Source of the DNA: Clostridiales bacterium UBA6363
GTDB taxonomy: Bacteria; Bacillota; Clostridia; UBA1381
Length of the DNA: 10,501 nt
Reading direction: 5' to 3'
NCBI GenBank assembly: GCA_002438865.1
Contig: DJRJ01000106.1
Span: 1 to 10,501, forward strand
Part shown: one piece after another, positions 8,537 to 10,501 of the stretch
How positions within the stretch are numbered: position 1 is the stretch's first letter
How the letters are laid out: the number at the start of each line of letters is the position of its first letter
The notes under the pieces: model-generated
Database searches by the model: none
Told to the model about the DNA's origin: nothing
Seen by the model: the letters and a program-made list of their open reading frames with translations, nothing else
Translations under genes and position numbers: made by a program

Positions 8537-9715
8537 TTAACCTTTCCTGTGTTTATTAACAAATCGTTCTATTCTTTTGAGTGCTTCCTGAATGTTGTCT
8601 ATCGAGTACGCATACGAACAGCGGACAAAACCCTCGCCGCTTGCTCCGAACGCATTTCCCGGAACAACCGCAACATGCTCCTCCTGAAGGAGCGTGTTAC
8701 AAAATTCCTCGCTCGACATACCCGTTGATTTTATGCACGGGAACACGTAAAATGCGCCGAGCGGCTCAAAGCACGATAACCCCATCGCACGGAAACCGTC
8801 CACTATACAGCGGCGGCGGTAATTGTACTCACGCACCATTTCCTCAACGTCCTCGTCGCAGTTTTTAAGCGCCTCTATAGCCGCAAACTGGCTCGTTGTG
8901 GGCGAGGACATAATTCCGTACTGATGTACCTTTGTCATCAGCTTGATTATGCGCTTGGGACCCATTGCGTATCCCAGACGCCAGCCCGTCATTGCAAACG
9001 CTTTTGAAAAACCGTTTACAACGATAGTGCGCTCTTTCATTCCGTCAATTGCCGAGAAAACCGTGTGCTTTTCCTCGCCGTAGCGGAGTTCTGCGTAAAT
9101 CTCGTCCGAAAGCACGAGAATGTCCGTGCCCCTCAAAACCTCGGCTATCGCTTCAAGATCCTCTCTTGACATAACTCCGCCCGTGGGATTGTTGGGATAC
9201 GGAAGAATAAGCAGTTTTGTTTTATCGGTTATTTTCTCTTTAAGCTCCTCGGGGAGCAGGCGGAAATTGTTTTCCTCTTTCGTTTCAATCGGCACGGGAA
9301 CACCGCCCGCCATAACCGTAAGCGGTTTGTAGCAGACAAAGCTCGGCTCGGGGATAAGTACCTCCTCGCCCGGTCTTACCACACAGCGGATCATTGCGTC
9401 TATCGCCTCGCTGCCGCCGACCGTCACAAGCACTTCGTTTTTATAATCATACTTTACGCCGAACTTCCGCTCGGTGTAATTGCAAATTTCTTTTCTTAAT
9501 TCCGCAAGACCTGCGTTTGCGGTGTAATGCGTTTCGCCCTTTTCGAGCGAATAAATTCCTGCCTCGCGGATTGTCCACGGGGTGGTAAAGTCCGGCTCGC
9601 CCACGCCGAGGGAAATAACGTCCTCCATTTCGGCAGCCATATCAAAAAACTTTCTTATCCCCGACGGCGGCAGACTGTCCACAACCGGGGATATAAGATT
9701 ATCCAGATTTATCAT
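8537..9715 (-). CDS. PLP-dependent class I/II aminotransferase
   Basis: A 392-residue fold-type I aminotransferase (aspartate aminotransferase superfamily, subgroup I-gamma style). Visible features are the substrate/PLP region SLGVGEPDF (35-43), NNPTGG (175-180), D204 in LSDEIY that contacts the pyridine nitrogen, Schiff-base lysine K238 in NGFSKAFAMTGWRLGYA, and R365 in FVRCSYA that would bind the substrate carboxylate. The N-terminus fits the family. The gene starts inside the end of the lrp-type gene (ATGA overlap, 9712-9715) with only a weak AGG about 10 bases upstream, implying translational coupling. A Lrp/AsnC regulator followed by such an aminotransferase is the arrangement of alaR-alaT in Bacillus subtilis. 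An alanine or aromatic/aspartate aminotransferase role is therefore plausible, but the sequence does not settle the amino-acid substrate. Confidence 0.93.
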   Translation of the reverse strand: MINLDNLISPVVDSLPPSGIRKFFDMAAEMEDVISLGVGEPDFTTPWTIREAGIYSLEKGETHYTANAGLAELRKEICNYTERKFGVKYDYKNEVLVTVGGSEAIDAMIRCVVRPGEEVLIPEPSFVCYKPLTVMAGGVPVPIETKEENNFRLLPEELKEKITDKTKLLILPYPNNPTGGVMSREDLEAIAEVLRGTDILVLSDEIYAELRYGEEKHTVFSAIDGMKERTIVVNGFSKAFAMTGWRLGYAMGPKRIIKLMTKVHQYGIMSSPTTSQFAAIEALKNCDEDVEEMVREYNYRRRCIVDGFRAMGLSCFEPLGAFYVFPCIKSTGMSSEEFCNTLLQEEHVAVVPGNAFGASGEGFVRCSYAYSIDNIQEALKRIERFVNKHRKG

Positions 9716-10194
9716 AAGGTTATTACCTGTCTTGTATCCTTTTCGTCGTCCTCGAATACAATTCCTTCCTCTTTGTATTTTTTAAGCACAAAATGCGTTG
9801 CTGTTGATATAATCGAATCCATCGGCGCCAGCTTGGAGGCGACAAACAACGCCACGTCTTTCATCGATTTTCCCGAAATTGTTACCGCCAGGTCGTATGC
9901 GCCCGACATAAGAAACAGCGAACGCACCTGCGGATATTTGTAAATACGTTCCGCCACCTTGTCAAAGCCTTCGCCCCTCTGCGGAGTTATTCTCAGCTCG
10001 ATAAGCGCCGTTACAAGGTCGATGTCCGTCTTGTCCCAGTTTACAATTGTTTTGTAGCCGACAATTATGTTCTGCTTTTCCATTTCACGAATTTTCTCGG
10101 AAACTTCTTCTTCGCTTATTCCGAGCATCTGCGCTATTTTTTCACGTGATACTCTGCCCTGCTCCTTGTCTAAAATTCTCAAAATCTCTTCCAT
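9712..10194 (-). CDS. Lrp/AsnC family transcriptional regulator
   Basis: A 160-residue regulator of the feast/famine family. Residues about 1-50 form the winged helix-turn-helix (LLDKEQGRVS-like opening, then REKIAQMLGISEEEVSEKI at 17-35 as the HTH). Residues about 57-135 form the RAM/ligand-binding domain, with ALIELRI and the SGAYDLAVTI segment (97-106) near the usual effector-binding turn. An acidic C-terminal tail (EDDEKDTRQ) follows. I chose the ATG at 10194 rather than an in-frame ATG 20 codons upstream, because GGAGGC at 10201-10206 lies 7 bases before it and the extra residues (AVRIFICKSKK) do not fit the family. It is first in the operon and probably senses an amino acid, controlling the co-transcribed aminotransferase and its own promoter. 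The ligand is unknown. Confidence 0.93.
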   Translation of the reverse strand: MEEILRILDKEQGRVSREKIAQMLGISEEEVSEKIREMEKQNIIVGYKTIVNWDKTDIDLVTALIELRITPQRGEGFDKVAERIYKYPQVRSLFLMSGAYDLAVTISGKSMKDVALFVASKLAPMDSIISTATHFVLKKYKEEGIVFEDDEKDTRQVITL

Positions 10195-10200
10195 CTTAAC

Positions 10201-10206
10201 GCCTCC
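10201..10206 (-). promoter_or_regulatory. ribosome binding site fixing the Lrp-family start
   Basis: Minus-strand GGAGG (from plus-strand CCTCC within 10201-10206) with spacer CGTTAAG before ATG at 10194. It is a near-ideal Shine-Dalgarno, and it rules out the longer frame beginning at 10254. Confidence 0.85.
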
Positions 10207-10233
10207 GAAAACCAATTTTTTTGATTTGCATAT

Positions 10234-10299
10234 AAAAATCCGAACAGCAGACAAACCGATTGAGGTTTGTCTTCTTTGTTCGCCTGTCGGCAGACAGGC
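10234..10299 (-). promoter_or_regulatory. two-hairpin leader, candidate transcription attenuator
   Basis: In the minus-strand transcript, hairpin 1 is a perfect 7-bp stem (GCCTGTC, loop TGCC, GACAGGC; 10282-10299). Hairpin 2 abuts it, sharing one base (10241-10282): 6 bp (CGAACA with TGTTCG), a small internal loop, then 9 bp (AGACAAACC with GGTTTGTCT) and a 6-base loop. Hairpin 2 is followed by GA and five T (10234-10238), the layout of an intrinsic terminator, about 40 bases before the Lrp-family start. CCGACAG in hairpin 1 could alternatively pair with CTGTTCGG in hairpin 2 (one bulge), which would open both. I see no T-box consensus. The structure is plain in the sequence; its regulatory role is inference. 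Confidence 0.5.
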
Positions 10300-10323
10300 T
10301 TAAAAAATTCTATTTATCTTATT

Positions 10324-10353
10324 ATTATATATTAAATTGCGGAAAAATTCCAT
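10324..10353 (-). promoter_or_regulatory. putative promoter of the lrp-to-membrane-protein operon
   Basis: A perfect minus-strand -10 box TATAAT (10324-10329) lies about 130 bases upstream of the first gene in a very AT-rich stretch. The -35 is poor: TGGAAT with a 17-base spacer (10347-10352), or ATGGAA with 18 (10348-10353). Transcription would begin near 10317, giving a leader of about 120 nt that contains both hairpins. Upstream A/T tracts (10361-10385) could serve as an UP element. It is the only convincing -10 between the first gene and the right edge on this strand. Confidence 0.5.
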
Positions 10354-10501
10354 AGCTTTTTCAAAAAAAATTCAACAATTTTTTTAACAATGCAATATGC
10401 TTTTTTAAACATGCTTTGTTCAGCGCTCGTTTTTGGCGTATTTTAAAGGTAAAATTTTCTGAAATAAATGTCGTGTGTGAAAATAAAAAAGTGCGATAAC
10501 T
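10354..10501. other. AT-rich intergenic DNA, no supported gene
   Basis: Together with the leader and promoter this completes the gene-free stretch right of 10194. It is dominated by A and T tracts. An imperfect inverted repeat, AACAATGC (10386-10393) and GCTTTGTT (10413-10420), flanks further ATGC copies and could be an operator, since it lies upstream of the regulator's own promoter. A possible plus-strand promoter, TTGTTC (10416-10421) and TATTTT (10439-10444) with a 17-base spacer, points out of the window. No ribosome site supports the short plus-strand frame from 10468. Confidence 0.4.

Noticed and set aside
10195..10254. 20-codon N-terminal extension of the Lrp-family regulator
   Set aside because: A near-perfect Shine-Dalgarno lies 7 bases before the internal ATG at 10194, the extension does not fit the family, and it would make the candidate attenuator part of the coding region.
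10282..10299. Hairpin 1 of the leader as a stand-alone terminator
   Set aside because: No T-tract follows it on the minus strand (AACAAAG), and on the plus strand it is followed mainly by A residues.
10201..10320. T-box or other known amino-acid riboswitch in the leader
   Set aside because: No T-box consensus (AGGGUGGNACCGCG-like) and the leader is too short; no other known riboswitch core was recognised.
10416..10501. Divergent plus-strand promoter and a gene starting at ATG 10468
   Set aside because: The TTGTTC/TATTTT pair is a mediocre match, the frame has no ribosome site and covers only 11 codons before the window ends; not enough to call.

Overview
The window holds one compact minus-strand gene cluster, flanked on the right by an AT-rich promoter/leader region and on the left by an intrinsic terminator and a small cluster of palindromic repeats. 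Protein similarity (Firmicutes-type Lrp/aminotransferase pair, LmrCD/BmrCD-type heterodimeric ABC exporter, strong purine-rich Shine-Dalgarno sites, one TTG start) and the style of the palindromic intergenic repeats suggest a low-to-mid GC member of the Clostridia, perhaps a gut Oscillospiraceae-like lineage. The exact taxon cannot be fixed from the sequence alone.

Layout in transcription order (right to left). A putative promoter (-10 TATAAT at 10324-10329) leads into a leader of about 120 nt with two abutting hairpins; the second is followed by a short U-tract and looks like an attenuator. Then come an Lrp/AsnC-family regulator (start 10194), a PLP-dependent class I/II aminotransferase (4-bp ATGA overlap), CTP synthase pyrG (11-nt gap), two ABC exporter half-transporters (48-nt gap, then a 1-bp TAATG overlap), a GAP1-N2-type (GTPase-associated protein 1) protein (22-nt gap) and a type I membrane protein with a charged cytoplasmic tail (2-nt gap). 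A 12-bp perfect hairpin with a T-tract (294-330) closes the unit. The gaps and overlaps fit a single seven-gene operon of about 10 kb, although a weak hairpin between pyrG and the exporter could partly separate the halves.

The first three genes are metabolic: amino-acid sensing and transamination, then pyrimidine nucleotide synthesis. The exporter genes form a heterodimer with one consensus and one degenerate ATP site, which can be read from their motifs. The last two genes are the least understood. GAP1-N2 proteins are known from NTP-dependent conflict-type systems that normally include a GTPase, yet no GTPase is present here. The partner is a signal-peptide-bearing, single-pass membrane protein of unknown function. 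This pair is the best candidate for something undescribed.

The left 290 bases carry four hairpin repeats (two near-identical direct copies flanking two different perfect stem-loops) and no gene. The right 170 bases beyond the promoter are AT-rich with no supported gene.
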